Part shown: piece by piece, positions 36,701-49,000 of the stretch
Layout of the letters: each line of letters opens with the position of its first letter
Position numbering within the stretch: position 1 is the stretch's first letter
Source: Phytoseiulus persimilis
Taxonomy: Eukaryota > Arthropoda > Arachnida > Mesostigmata > Phytoseiidae
DNA length: 64,000 nucleotides
Direction: 5' to 3'
NCBI GenBank assembly: GCA_037576195.1
Contig: CM075103.1
Location: forward strand, 1,240,001 to 1,304,000
Translations under genes and position numbers: made by a program
Notes under the pieces: generated by a model
What the model was told of the DNA's origin: nothing
Database searches by the model: none
Seen by the model: only the letters and a program-made list of their open reading frames with translations

Positions 36701-37196
36701 TCCCCAGTGAATGTTTCCGTGTGCCATGAATCCGGAACACCTAACGGCCAAGGACGAACGACTTGTGCGAAAGCTTGAGTTCAACTCCATTCGAAGCGGC
36801 AGCGGGAACTGCGCGAGGGAATCACGCCGCGGGGTCACACCAGATCTGACGTCTGTTTTTCGTATCCTAAATCCTATTTCCGCTCTCGTTTGCTGCAAGA
36901 GCATAGTCTGTTGGGAGCTCCCCGTCACGGAGCATGGTTTCTTTCATGAATCGAAGAATGCATTCCCATGAGAAGAAATCCGACGATTCTGAACTCAGTC
37001 GGAGGCGATGTTCCGGCAGAGAGGGCGTCTGGATCTGACAGATTCAACAACTTTGAATTTGGACTCGCTGTGCAGCGAAATAGCGTCTGCCCCGCATTTT
37101 ACTTGCCAGCTCCTAAGACATAATGCACTCTGCCAAGATCTGCTACTCGGGCTTCAAGTGGGAGCGTTTCTCTCCTAGGAAAGTATGCCGAGCGGC
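27746..37196. other. large gene-poor region
   Basis: About 9.5 kb in which I recognise no gene. Several frames exceed 100 codons (for example 28910-29380 and 33804-34385 on +, and 34261-34872 on -), but they lack ATG context, domains and paired splice sites, and overlapping frames on both strands are equally long. A TATA-like ATATAAG lies near 28839 without an identifiable gene behind it. There is an 18-C homopolymer at 36425-36442. Confidence 0.4.
36425..36442. repeat. poly(C) tract, 18 bases
   Basis: Uninterrupted run of C on the + strand, directly visible. Such tracts vary in length and are often misread in assembly. Confidence 0.9.
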
Positions 37197-37210
37197 AGTA
37201 CTGGAGACTC

Positions 37211-37483
37211 TAGTCGGCTCGTTGGCCGTGTGGCATAAACCAACGCCTTGGGTGCCACGCTAAGCTAGCAATCGCGGGTTCGATCCCCGGCCGGGACAAC
37301 AAATTTCTTATGTGGTAAAAAGAGGATTTAATTCATATCAGAATTAAATCTGAACCATCTTAAGACCCAAGCCCACCGCCCGCAATGGGATTTGCGAGGC
37401 GATAGGGAGTGTTACTGAAGCAATACCGAAAGGTGAATCCGGGACACTCCTGAGGGCTGGCTGAGAGGTTCAGCCGAAAACAG
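37211..37483 (+). mobile_element. tRNA-derived SINE with 14-bp target-site duplications
   Basis: The element is bounded by identical 14-bp direct repeats AGTACTGGAGACTC at 37197-37210 and 37484-37497. Its 5' end carries Pol III promoter boxes: A box TGGCCGTGTGG (37223-37233) and B box GGTTCGATCC (37277-37286), followed by CCCGGCCGGGAC. The 5' part resembles a tRNA, but the acceptor arms (GTCGGC against GCCGGGAC) no longer pair cleanly, so it is not a working tRNA gene. The body beyond the tRNA-like part is about 185 bp, and the 3' end is GCCGAAAAC without a long A tail. The long exact target duplication indicates insertion by LINE-type machinery. Confidence 0.8.
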
Positions 37484-37497
37484 AGTACTGGAGACTC

Positions 37498-40090
37498 GGA
37501 GAAAACGTATATTCTGTGGCGGTCAGTCTTCTTTCGTCTGAGTCTCTCTGGCCACTACATGGAGTCGGCGTCGTAGCTGAAGCTTATGCTCCAGGTGAGT
37601 GGACTGCTGCGAATCATCCTCTATAGAGGCTTTCCCGAACAAAAGGAATCGTCAGCTCCAGGAACGCTCCCAGGTCATTCACTTAGCGGGAGGCAAGCAT
37701 ATTCTGAACTGGCGATCCTGGAGGCCCTGTTCTCTGCGAACATCGGTTTCTCGCTTTTCCAAGCTTATTGACGCTGTTCTCATCGCTAGGAGGTGTCAGA
37801 CAAGTGTTCCACCCCCATCTGTCACCATGGATGGATCGTGACCATCCTCCTTGGGCCAGAACCTCATTCATCGCTGCTGCCGCATGTATCGCAGACGACC
37901 ACGGACGAAGGTTTGACGAGTACGTTTGCAACTTCTCTGAGTGGAAATTCTCAGCCGACAGCTTGTTAGGTTCTCTTAAATTGCGGTCCTGAATCATCAA
38001 ACCCCGGAGTCGCGGGCAGGCATGCGTGCAAATTCAGCTCTCGAAAAGGCTGGCATTTGATCCTACAATGTTGTAACTTTTGTCATACCAGGCTCCAAAG
38101 TCCGAGCTTCATACCCGAGCACAGCTATGACGTTTTGTGTACGGCCCGCAATTCTCGAGGCTCAGCAGCTCGCTCCTGGGATCTCGACGCCTCTGGCGTG
38201 ACGGCGCAACACTTTGTGACATTTCTCCCGCTCAGCAGGTATGAGATGAAATTCTCGAATCGAAAAACACATGGACTTGATACGTAACGGTCCCGCGGGA
38301 CTCCTCCGGGGTCAAACGGGGTTCCACTAGGAGCAGCGCCTCTGTGAGCGGTTCCTGTGAGTCAAACTACTAGATTCTTCTGCGGAATGTTTTTGAGCTG
38401 CAATATTCGAAGCCTTGCGCATGCTGCGGACCAAGAAGCCATGTCGTCAGTCCAGTTCCATTGGAATGCTTCACGGCTAATGAGATCGGAGTGGAATCGT
38501 CCGCAAACTCTGAAAGGCAAATAACTCTGCAAAGGGGAAAAATCGCGAGGGTATAGGAGGCATTGTCCTGAATCGAGAATATCCCCTTTCGGAGCTCCCC
38601 CATTCAGAAACCGAGGGGCGGGGAAGAAAGAGAGGATCGCGTTGAAATTCTGTCCCGCTCAACAGGCGGAGGGAAGGAGTGAGTAGTAGTGTCGACTTTG
38701 GGAAGATATCAGAGTGGCCCCAGCGTCAAGGTCTCTCAGTGCCGGAGAATTGCACAATTGAAACCGAGGCTTTGTTGTCGGAAACTGAAGTGAGCTTCAG
38801 CACGTTCACCTCCGTGTGGAAAACTTCATTGCGTGGGCTCAGGCAAGATCCCAGGAAAAACTCGGCTAACAAATCAGGCTCTGCGGGGCCTGGCAGGGAA
38901 CCACAGGCCTAGATCTGAAGAATGAGTACTCTGTGAGTGCAAAGGGTCAACGGGGTGATTGTAACAATCGAATCGGCGATGCAACTCGAACCTGATCTCT
39001 CGGTCAGCGAATGAATGTAGAGTTTGGGGAAATATGATGCCTGTTTCTTGTTTCGCTTTGTTTTCGGATCTCTCATTCCGCCGCGGGCTCCGTGCCTTCG
39101 CATCTCACGTGATAGGGATTCGATCCATCGAGATTTACTGTAAATATTTCATTTCGACGGAGTTTCTTCCCCAATTCTCAAGTCGGAAGTGGATACCAAT
39201 TATCCAGTGTGAATAATTAGTAGACTTGACATCGCGCGAGCTGGCCGTTAGGAATACTTTCCAGCCAACGTTCATGGTGGAGCGCACGTTCGGGCCCCAA
39301 CCCCGCAAAAGTCGGTGAGCTCATGAACCTACTTGTTGAGTCCTTTTAATGTTGTCATCGTACACTGCTCACATTGCTGTTTGAGCACGATCGCCACTGC
39401 GTTCAGGCACGGAAGAGGGCGCTGCACACGATGGATTTTCCCTCTCCAGCGTGGGACCCACCCGAGCAGGGTGTTCATTTGCCTTCAGGGGAACAGGCTC
39501 CTCCAAGAGAAAGGAACTCCGAGTTCAACGCCGAACTTCAGAATCCGCTATCACCTCTACCGATTCAACGGATAATTCCTACATCGTGAACGAGGAGCAC
39601 GTTTCGAAGGTGAGTTTCCAGATTACGTCGAGAGGGTTCATCAGCCTTGTCAAACTATATTTCCCGCGGACTCCGCCGGTGATACTTGCATGCCCTACAC
39701 CTGTGGAATGCATCTGATGTGTTTCCCCGAAAGCGCGTCTCGTATTTCATTTCGCCAACTCTTGAAGGCTTCCGTTTGGTTATTCCCACCAGCACACTTT
39801 CAAATAACTTTCGGGATGGATCCGCCTTCGAACCGCCAGTTATTCTCGGTATTTTCCGAGTTCGAATCCTATCAATCGAAGCTCCATGGTGTTCCGGTCG
39901 CCCGGAGTCCGCTGGGGAAGATTTACTTATCAGAATCGAAGCTCTCGTTTTTCGGGGTGTTGTCGAGCGCGAACCTATCAGCCAGGGCTGCGGCCTTGCT
40001 GTCGTTGATTCCACGTTCGGGCCAACATCTTCCAATGGCCGAACCGGTGATCAACAGATGTCCCGAGTCTGATTTCGTTCATCATTACAG
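37498..40090. other. region upstream of G-gamma coding start
   Basis: Probably contains the G-gamma 5' UTR. A good donor (GAAG/GTGAGT at 39611) and the acceptor directly before the start ATG (CATTACAG, ending 40090) could define a 480-nt 5' UTR intron. Overlapping frames longer than 120 codons exist on both strands at 39655-40184. I cannot tell whether any is coding, and none matches a family I know. Confidence 0.35.
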
Positions 40091-43000
40091 ATGGCAAGCG
40101 CTATTCAGTCGCAGATCTCGCAGACAATCGCAATGCAAAAACGCGTCATGCAACTCCGCCAGGAAGCCACGTTGCAGAGAATAACTGTCTCAGCAGCGTG
40201 CGACGAGTGAGTACAACAACACTAACCATCTGGGAGAGACATCGGGTGGTTTCACCTTGCTCGGCAGCCGGAAACGGAACACACGAGCGGACGGATGATT
40301 CTTTGCTTCTCGAAGATCCGTAGCGGAATCATGCCTCCATGCGGAGTCAGTTTTTCTTGCTGACGAGGAGAATTTACTTCCGGCCGGCCATAACAGCGCG
40401 AGAGCCCTGGAACCTCCGAACAGAGGAGTTCAGACAATTGAGAACGATAGATGGCCGCGGCCAGTCCCTTTCAGAGCCCTTGGTTCTGCCGGGCGTCCGG
40501 TTCCAAGTTTGCTTTGTTGGGGTTATATTAACAGACGAACCAGTCGACGCACGCGCGGACGAGGGGTTCAATACGGAGTGAGCTCACTAAGGGTTTCATC
40601 GAAAAACCGCTTCGCGTTCCGGAATTCTTATCGTGTATCGCATGCGAACACAGCGCCTAGCTCTCGACCGCGTCCAATATAACGGTGTCGTCATCCAGAA
40701 AGAAATTCAAGCGGTCGTCCCGAGAGAGTTTTCTGTTATTTTTCTCGCGTATGCCTTTGCCGTCCGCGAACCAGAGGGGCTCGTAATGGGAACCGATCGG
40801 GTTGCGGCCGCTTGGCTCGGCAACCAAAGCCCGATCCCGAAACTTGGAGGACCCAGTTCGCCTGGAGCCGGAGTTTTCGCGAGCACCGAGTTGGCGCTTT
40901 TCCTCCTCCCTCGGGAGCTCTGCGGGTGAACACGCGCCGGCACAACGTAATTCTCGACGTTTTCTGCTGCACTGAGTCTGCGAAAGAATGAAAAGTTTTG
41001 ATAGTGGCCTTCTTTTGCATTAATCAATTCCCCGCTGTAGAGCAGCAGCAATTCGCTTCCACGACAGCATTCTTCGCTGGAGTTGAGCGGCTGCGTGTCC
41101 GGCTTGCCTCTCAAACTCAGATCAACGGCGGAGATGTTTCCTCGAAGTGCTTCCCCGTCTCGTGGCCAACCGCGTTCGCTCGCTGTGGTTCGAGGAGAAA
41201 CAACGCCGAGGACGACCTGCGGTCGGGGCGCGGTCCCCCCCTACCGGACGAATTCAGTGAGTCATTCGCATACCGCGCATGAGGATCCGGGGCCGGATTC
41301 GACACGGGAGGCCGCGCTGCTCCAGGCTCCATCCACCTCGGGCAGTCACAGGAAACCGACACAAACAAACCCCAGTTCGTTTACTGAAGAGCAGTTGCTG
41401 TCAGGGATCGTTCCACTCTCGAAGGGATTACGCTTGGAAATTGCTTCTGAGCCGCAGCCGAAGCCTTCGCGGCGCCGGTCTATTGTGGTCTGTGAAAGCT
41501 GATACGTTGCCGGGCCGGAGACACGGTCGCGAGGTTTCGGTGCGGATCTTTACGTTTACCTTCTGGAGGAAAGTCGAGCGCTGCAGACAACGATCGTCGA
41601 TTTTTGCCTTTCGGGAGCATGACGCTCCCGCGGTTGACCCTTCCCGGGTCGAGGCTTTTTCCCTGCGGCTGCACGGGCTCACTCTGCTCGACTATATCGC
41701 TCACGCGAGACGTCGTTGTCACCGTTGCCGCCGTCCGTGCAATTATTTTCCTTCGGGTCCTGATCTGCAGCGGGCAGACTCTAATAGCCTGCTGTCGCTG
41801 CGGTGGCCACCGCTGCGCCGTCGCTCTTCGCTGGAGTGTCCTCTGGCGCCTCGAGCTGAAAGAATCCTTACTGCTGTCGGACAGCGGCGAACAAAGGGAC
41901 ACCGAATACGTCTGATTTCAGATCTCCTCTTTAAACGAAAACTTCATAGTCTGTCTGGGGACAGATGCGAATCGAGCAGGCGAAGCCATTAAGCTGGCAA
42001 GGTTGGAGTGGAGATCTCGACGGCCGACTGGTTTCGTCTCATTCTATTCCACGCCCGGCATGAACGAACACCCGCGACAGCTGTTGCCGCTGCCAGGACG
42101 GCAACACGACGATCCGAACTTTTCCTGAAACTTCACGAGGGAACTCCGAAGCTTCAGTGCCCTCCTGACGCGGATCCTGTCGGGGCCCACCTATGAACTC
42201 GTAAATCCTGTGTGGACGTCGAGGAAAAAACCGACCGGGAGCAAACGCAACTTATGCAAGCCCGCGCACGGTCAAATAGATGAAGTGCACCATAAAACGG
42301 CGAAAAAATTCGCGCAAACCGGCCATGAGAGCATTAGCGGGAATTCCCTGTGCAAATATGATCAAGCGGAATGGATTCGCTCCGACGGAAATGCGATGGG
42401 AGTACAACGAGCGAGACGCTCTTGTTTCTGTTCTATGTTCCCTCGGCACCCGAACAAATTCCCGCTCCGAACGACCGAACGATCTCGTCTCACTGCGAAT
42501 GCGTTCATACGCAATCGAAAAAATCAGCTGAGCAGGGATCCTTTACCGAAGACTGTCGTGTGCAACCTTCCACGAAGTCATCGCCGCGACCGATCGACGA
42601 ACAGGGAACACGTTGCGGAAGAGTCCGAGGACCTCGTACTGCGCGACACTTGTCAAAGAGAACTTCCATTCGGTCAAGCAAAATAATGATGATGATGACA
42701 TGACCCAGATGTCCTGGAACTTCTTCATTTCCTGCCTTTTCGCATATTGGACAGCGTCAACAAAACATGCTCTTGTTCACGTGGTTGGGCGAGTTGCAAA
42801 ATATCATGTCTGATGCATGGTTGGGAGGATGGCTCTATCGAGAGCCGTGTACCTCATAAATCAGCTCTCGTTTCAACGATGATTGAAACACAGTCGCTAA
42901 TTACTCGCTGCGGAGTGTCCCGAACAGAGTCATCCACGGGAGTCATTCCGGTCCCTCTTGGAATGGGAATCTCCGACGAAAAGAATGGATCAGCCGTCGT

Positions 43001-46000
43001 CTGTTTGAGAGCTAGGCTCCGTTGCGGCTTCCAGGATGACGTTCCACAACCAACTGGCAGCTGCAAAATGAACCAACGAGCTGCGATCGCAACAGCTGTA
43101 ACCCGATGGCGAAGATGACGACAACGGACAGCGACAGTCGAAATCCACTTATTCGAGCTCCGATAACTCAGCGATCCAGCCGACGGGCCGACCGGCTGGC
43201 AGAGGAATAGCTAAACGCGTAAATGGATTACTCGAGGAAACTATCGACTCCGATCATCTTTTGGCAAACACGCGGTTTTGGAGTTTCGTTAAGCTCGAGA
43301 AGTTAGGGGAGGGCATGAAAAGGGAACGGGAACTGGCTCGAACGATTCTTTTTCCGTTCGGGCGTTACCCCTCCCCTCGTCTCCTGTCCAACCTGGAAGC
43401 TTCTTTTCTCTCGAGGATCGACCGAGGGGAAGGAGTAGTCGCAACCAGAGGCCGCCCTGTTGGAGACGAAGCTGAGAAACTATTTCGAGGACTCTTTTCC
43501 TCGATGAAAAAAACTGAGCCGTAAACGCGGAATTTCAACCGCTCGTCATCCCCATGAAACGCTTAAACGATTTTTCCACTCATTTGGGCAGACCCGCTCC
43601 CATGGACGGTCGTGGCGTCGGCCACGGACGGAAGCGGGGCGGAGCCTCATCAAAGAGCTGTAGCTCTCTGTGTTCCGCCTTGTTTTGGAGAGAGACGAGC
43701 TCGACGAGGTGATTGATTTTCAGGCAGAAAATGCCGCGCACTGACGTCTGCCCAAATCCGAAACGGGCGGATGGAGTGAGCGTCGTCGAATCAAATTGCT
43801 TCCGGGGATTCATCCGGAGAACCCTTCCATTGAAATTCTTGCACAACTTTGGATGAAACTCGCTCGGTGACGACGGATTCCTATCGGGCAGCAGCCGCGG
43901 ATGAAAGTTCCCGCGCATACAGCAACCTGATTGATGGCATTCCACAGAACTGGAGATTTTTGCCCGCTTGAGCGAATGGTTTTTTCCCAATGTGCGACCA
44001 GTATAGCTGAAATTTGAGAAAGCCCCACCGGGCAGCGGGCTGAACGTTGACTTTGATCTATTATGGCCCGTCCGAGTTGTTGAGGACGGCTTAGTGGGCC
44101 CGAGAATCGAGTCTCTCATCGACCACGGTGCGGCTACCATTACGCGAGTTTTCCTTGATCACCACCAACTCCACGCCATCCGAAACCGGGCGGTTTTGCG
44201 GCCTCAGCTCAGCCAGGAAGCTGAGAAACGAAGTCCGCTCGCCCACGAAGAAAAGCCGAGCAGGCCCAGAAGCTCTGGTCATGATATATCGCCGGTGATG
44301 AATAAATATTTTCATGGTCGATAAACGAGAGATGCGCCACAAACTCTGTGATGAATATCTGAGTGTTCATCCCGCTAAAACGGGATGGACACGCTTGCGG
44401 GCTCCGATCTTGGCGGAAGGAGCTGCATTTCGGCGATTGCGATGGCAACTGCTCGCGAGTTAGTCTCAAACGGACAGAGTCACGGGCTGATACTTGGGAA
44501 ATATGGACTCCGACGGACTGGGAGCTCCGAAGGCCCTGAGCAGCCCCAATCAACGTAGAAGCAATCCACGGGCTTCCACAGGTTCACAGAGCTCGGTCAT
44601 TTCTCCTCCGGCAAACCGCACTGTCGGTGGAGAAGTTCGAAGTTGATCCCGCTCTCGCGAGAGTCAGATTTCCACGGGGGTGCTTCTTGTGTGAGAGGAG
44701 CATGCGCAGCTTGATAAAAAGCCAACGAACATGGCCTGAACCCAAGGATTCCATAGTGGTGTTCCAGGGCGACTCGCAAAACTGATACAAAGCGTTCAGC
44801 CGCATGAGACCAAGACGCTTTCTTCCTGTTCGGGAGGATCTCGTTCTCGTTCACGTTTGGCGTGAATCCCCTTTCAGGGCTTCTCTGTCGCGTCATCCTT
44901 CCGAGTGCCGGGGAACAACATCTTCGGCTGTCGGTCCGCTCACGGAAACCGGCGATTTCACCACTGACTGCAGCTTCCGCGTTCTTGAACGGACGCTGAT
45001 TCCGCGTTTGTCTCTTCCATTTTTCACAGAGGCTGTAGTCTCTTGTTCTCAAAACCTGGCTAATGGAGACGACGGAGGACAAGCGGGCTCGGGGAAGAGG
45101 GAGTAACCCCGCGGTTACGATGAGCCACACGAGACCAATGCAGGCCACGAGTCGCTTGATTTGCGACAAAAGCAAACGCTCGCCAACGGTGGCGTTTGTT
45201 CCTGTTTCCTTCCTGCACCGCCTCATTCCTGTAGACCAAATCGAGTCTGCGTACTTTGTCAGCCCTACCTTGAACCCATTCAGCTCGAGGCATCCGTCTG
45301 AAAACCTGGCAGCCAGTTCCAGAGAGCCTCCCAGCGGCGAGCGCGCTCACCGGCTTATCAGTTAATTGAATATTCGCTAAAACACGGGATTGCTTCAGGT
45401 GCGGCCGCCGTGGCGCCTGCCCACCCGGTGCAGACTGCCTGCACCCGTCTCGAAGAGGAGGAAAAACCCATAATCTGATGTTGTTGTTGTTGTAACGCAC
45501 GGGATATTCGAGTGAGCTCATCGTCACGGCGAAAGCTCCGGCCTCCTCGCGGCCCTTCGGCACCACCTCCCGACAGCAACTATGCTCGACTGCTTGGCGG
45601 TGTTTGTGAACAGCCCTCATGAAGCCCTCGAACAGATTCTCTCGAGCGGCAATGAAATATGCGGTGGAGGAATGATATCGACGACATAAATCCGTGTTGA
45701 GTACGCGAGGGAGGAGAGCTGACGTAGTTTGAGGCTTCAGAGTGATGACAGCGAGAAGAAAAAAGGAAAAAAATCAGGCCGCCGGCGCTTCATTTTTTGT
45801 CTCCTTGGCACAGATCAACTTGGCTCAGTTTCGCCGGGAGTTGGGACCTGCTGCTACGCTCATTCCGGTGAGTACGGTCCAAACTACGCGCAAGCTCAGG
45901 AAACTCGAGTGGATCTCGCGGGCCCTGTTGCTGGTTGAACGAATGAGGATTCAGACATCTCAGACACCTGTTTCCCTCGAGCACGGAACAAAGTTGACTT

Positions 46001-49000
46001 GCTCCATCCGGCTCGACCCGGTGGAGGGCTCAGCGAACGGAACGTTTCTCAAGAAGGATCCTCTGGGAAATGCAACTCGCTCCAGGAAAGCCATAATGCT
46101 CAAGCATCTCTGGCGAGCAATTACACATCGGGCTCGTCGGAACGGTTGATGAGGCGTTTGAGGGAGTTGCGGTCTAAATGCGGCGAATGTGACGTGGATT
46201 TCCGAAGGGGAGGAGACTCAGAAATTCGTTGGAGCAGTTTTGACGGCCGAGGGCCGCGATCGGCGTTTCGTGAGGGAATGACGCAATGATCCAGGTCCGA
46301 GAGAGCGGTGTTCAGATCGCCTTGTTGGAATCGGGACTACTGAGAAACACCGACAGAAGGTTGCTCGATCGAACTCGCCCAACTTGCGGAGAGCGGTGGA
46401 ATTCAACGAACAGGCCCAGATTGCGCTCCGCGGGAAATCTACGAGAGTCGGACTCGGATCCGTGCACCTATCTCGCTTTGCCTGCAGAGGAGGATGAACT
46501 TTCGGAAGTTCCCGGTGGGAGGCTGTCTGGCGAGTGTAATGTTGCGAACTCGGCGATACAAGCTCCGTCCAAGGCGCCTCGATGTCTGACTGAGAGGAGG
46601 CAGAAGTTCTCCCGGAGAACGTTGTTCAATTCCAGCCGCTGCGAGACTCGCGTCCGGGTGAACACACTTGCTGGTGGCACCCGATCCCTCCGAGGGAATG
46701 GAACATACGTCTTCGACCGGGATGAAGATGCTGCAATCGCCATCCTTGTGTTTCTCACTTTGCTGCGTTCCTCCCACCGCGCTCCCGTTCAGCGCTTGCC
46801 TAACTCCTCGTGGAATGTCACCTTGCACAGCGGTCACTTTGAAAGTGCAAACTTTCGCGAACAGAGACTAGCAACGCAGGGAAAACAACATTGACGCGCG
46901 CAGAAGAGCTCCGGATGAGCGAGCGAGGCGTGAGAGGAGGAAGAAGAAAACCACGATAACAACCGGTCTTCATAAGCGCGTAACGGGTGAATAAACCCCC
47001 GAAGGATGGAGCGAGCGCGACAGCGAGCACGGAGCAATACACCGAAGCAAGGAAGAATAAAGGACGTATAGAAGAACCAACGGAAGCAGGAAAGCAAACA
47101 GAGTCTGAAAGGGACCGGACGAAGAGGAAAACACTTAGCTTAGTTGTGTTTATACCTCGCAGTAGAGCTCATTCGGCCAGTCAGAGACCGACGAGCGAAC
47201 CGCTTCCAGTTAGATGGCTGCTTCCAGGATTATGCCGATGACCGACGTGGGGAATACCGTCATGTTCATCGTTCGATCTACCGAGTCCGCGGGAGAATCG
47301 GGAAGCGAGAAATAGCCGGCGTTTCACCTAGCTGAGCTCCTCAGGCCATTCACTCGCGGAGCTCCTCCATTTTTTCTGCGCCTCGTCCGTCTGAGCCATC
47401 TCATGATTCTCGTCTAGCTCCCATCTCCCAGATTGTATCATCACCGTGGCTTCCGGTTCGAGAAAGTTATCGTCAACCGCGAAGACGCATTCCTAAAAGT
47501 TCGCTCAGTCCTCGAACTGAGCGAAGTGACTTCTTGCAGTCGAATGCGATTGTTTCCTAGCGAATCTGAAAGTATGTTATTCATTGGCAGCGTTCTACGC
47601 GGCGGCTGGTTTGCTCCGAACCCAAATCGTAACTGTGAAGAGCGACATCGCTCCCTGCAAAAGTCGGCCTCAAATATCAGCTCGCCCGCGGGGAGCCCAT
47701 CCCCGCGCGTCTTCGCGTCGCGTCGTTCGACATCGTAAGAGCAAGAAAGTACTGATTCCGATCGAATCCTCGGTCATCGCGGACGATCTACAGGGTCGAT
47801 TTCCCTTCCTTGTGATCCAAAAATATCTCCGATGAGTTTTTAGAACTAGTGAAGGTTCGCATCGATCAATGAACGTGACATCAAAGACCATGTCTGACGC
47901 ATCTTGATTCGCTCCTCGACCACGCGCCATTGCAGAAGGTTATCTTGGAACTCGGCCCTGCTTCGAGTGAGCGACGGCTGCCGGGACTTAGTGTGTCCCA
48001 AAAAAAAAAGAGCCAGCATCTCTCTCCGAGACCTCGTATCATCGACGTACATGAGAATCGTGTTTCAGCCAGATATGCGACGCTGAGATACCAGAGACTC
48101 TCAAGAGGTTTGAGAGAATTTCAAGGCATCGTTCAAACACACAACACAGGCTAGACTTGCTTTTCGGAGGATTTCGAAAGAAACCGGCCAGAAGGAGGAG
48201 CATTCTTATGAACGGAGGAAATCACAAAGATTCCTCGCGTTCTCGAGCTGATAGCTCGCAATGCATTCATTGCTAGGGCTACCATTGGATACAGGTGGGC
48301 TGATGCGGATGTGAATAAGGCATCTCGGGAAAACAGTGTGATCAGAAGTGATCGCTCCCCTGACTTCGTTCGAGGAGCACCGATCAGCTTCCGTGTCTGA
48401 GCGGCTCCAGTTGTACCGGATCGCGATTGAAGCCGAGAATATATGCACGGAAATCAGGATTCGTTGACAGTACGAGCAGCATTCTCAAACTTTACGTTTT
48501 TTTCCGTCCACAGCTCGGGGTTTCGAGCTCCGCGCTGCTGGACGGGGAGCTGTTGAACTTTATTGGAGCCTTTCGTGTTCCTGTCGTGGGCTCGCGAGAG
48601 ATCGAATGATTGAAGCTCATGGATTCGGAAAGGAGGGAATGACTCTAGTAATTTGACAGCGAACGCACAAACAGAACGAGGAACGAACGAAGAGACCCCG
48701 GTGCCAATTTTCGCGCCATTACCCGCGGCCAGCTTCGAAGTGCACCTGGTTGCTCTCTCCGGACTGTTGCAATCAGCTCTCCACAACAACCTATATTGAT
48801 TCTAGGAGTGCACCTGCCGTTTCTCAAGGGTGGAATGATCTGGAGCGGTAAACATCGTCAGGGTGGTAGCTACGAGACCCTCCTCAGGGCCGCCTGCGTG
48901 AATCAGCGTTGGTTAACAAAAAAGTTCCTGGCCTTCATTCGGCCGGAACTTCGCCAAGGTCCCATTTAATCCCGAATTGAGCCTTCGAGTCTTCCGTGGG

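Noticed and set aside
37211-37290. A functional tRNA gene
   Set aside because: A and B boxes are present, but the acceptor stem does not pair and the block is the head of a longer element with target duplications.
39690-40184. A p53-like DNA-binding domain upstream of G-gamma
   Set aside because: Only a short resemblance (INRCPESD against VKRCPNHE) was seen, the required Cys/His pattern is absent, and the frame runs into the G-gamma start exon in another frame.
41279-41992. 237-codon + strand ORF as a gene
   Set aside because: Arg-rich, in a GC-rich block where several frames on both strands are equally open; no start context, domain or splice sites.
44597-45226. 209-codon minus-strand ORF with a hydrophobic stretch
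   Set aside because: It overlaps other long frames (45060-45620 on -, 44804-45365 on +) in a stop-poor region, and the composition looks like translated GC-rich noncoding DNA.
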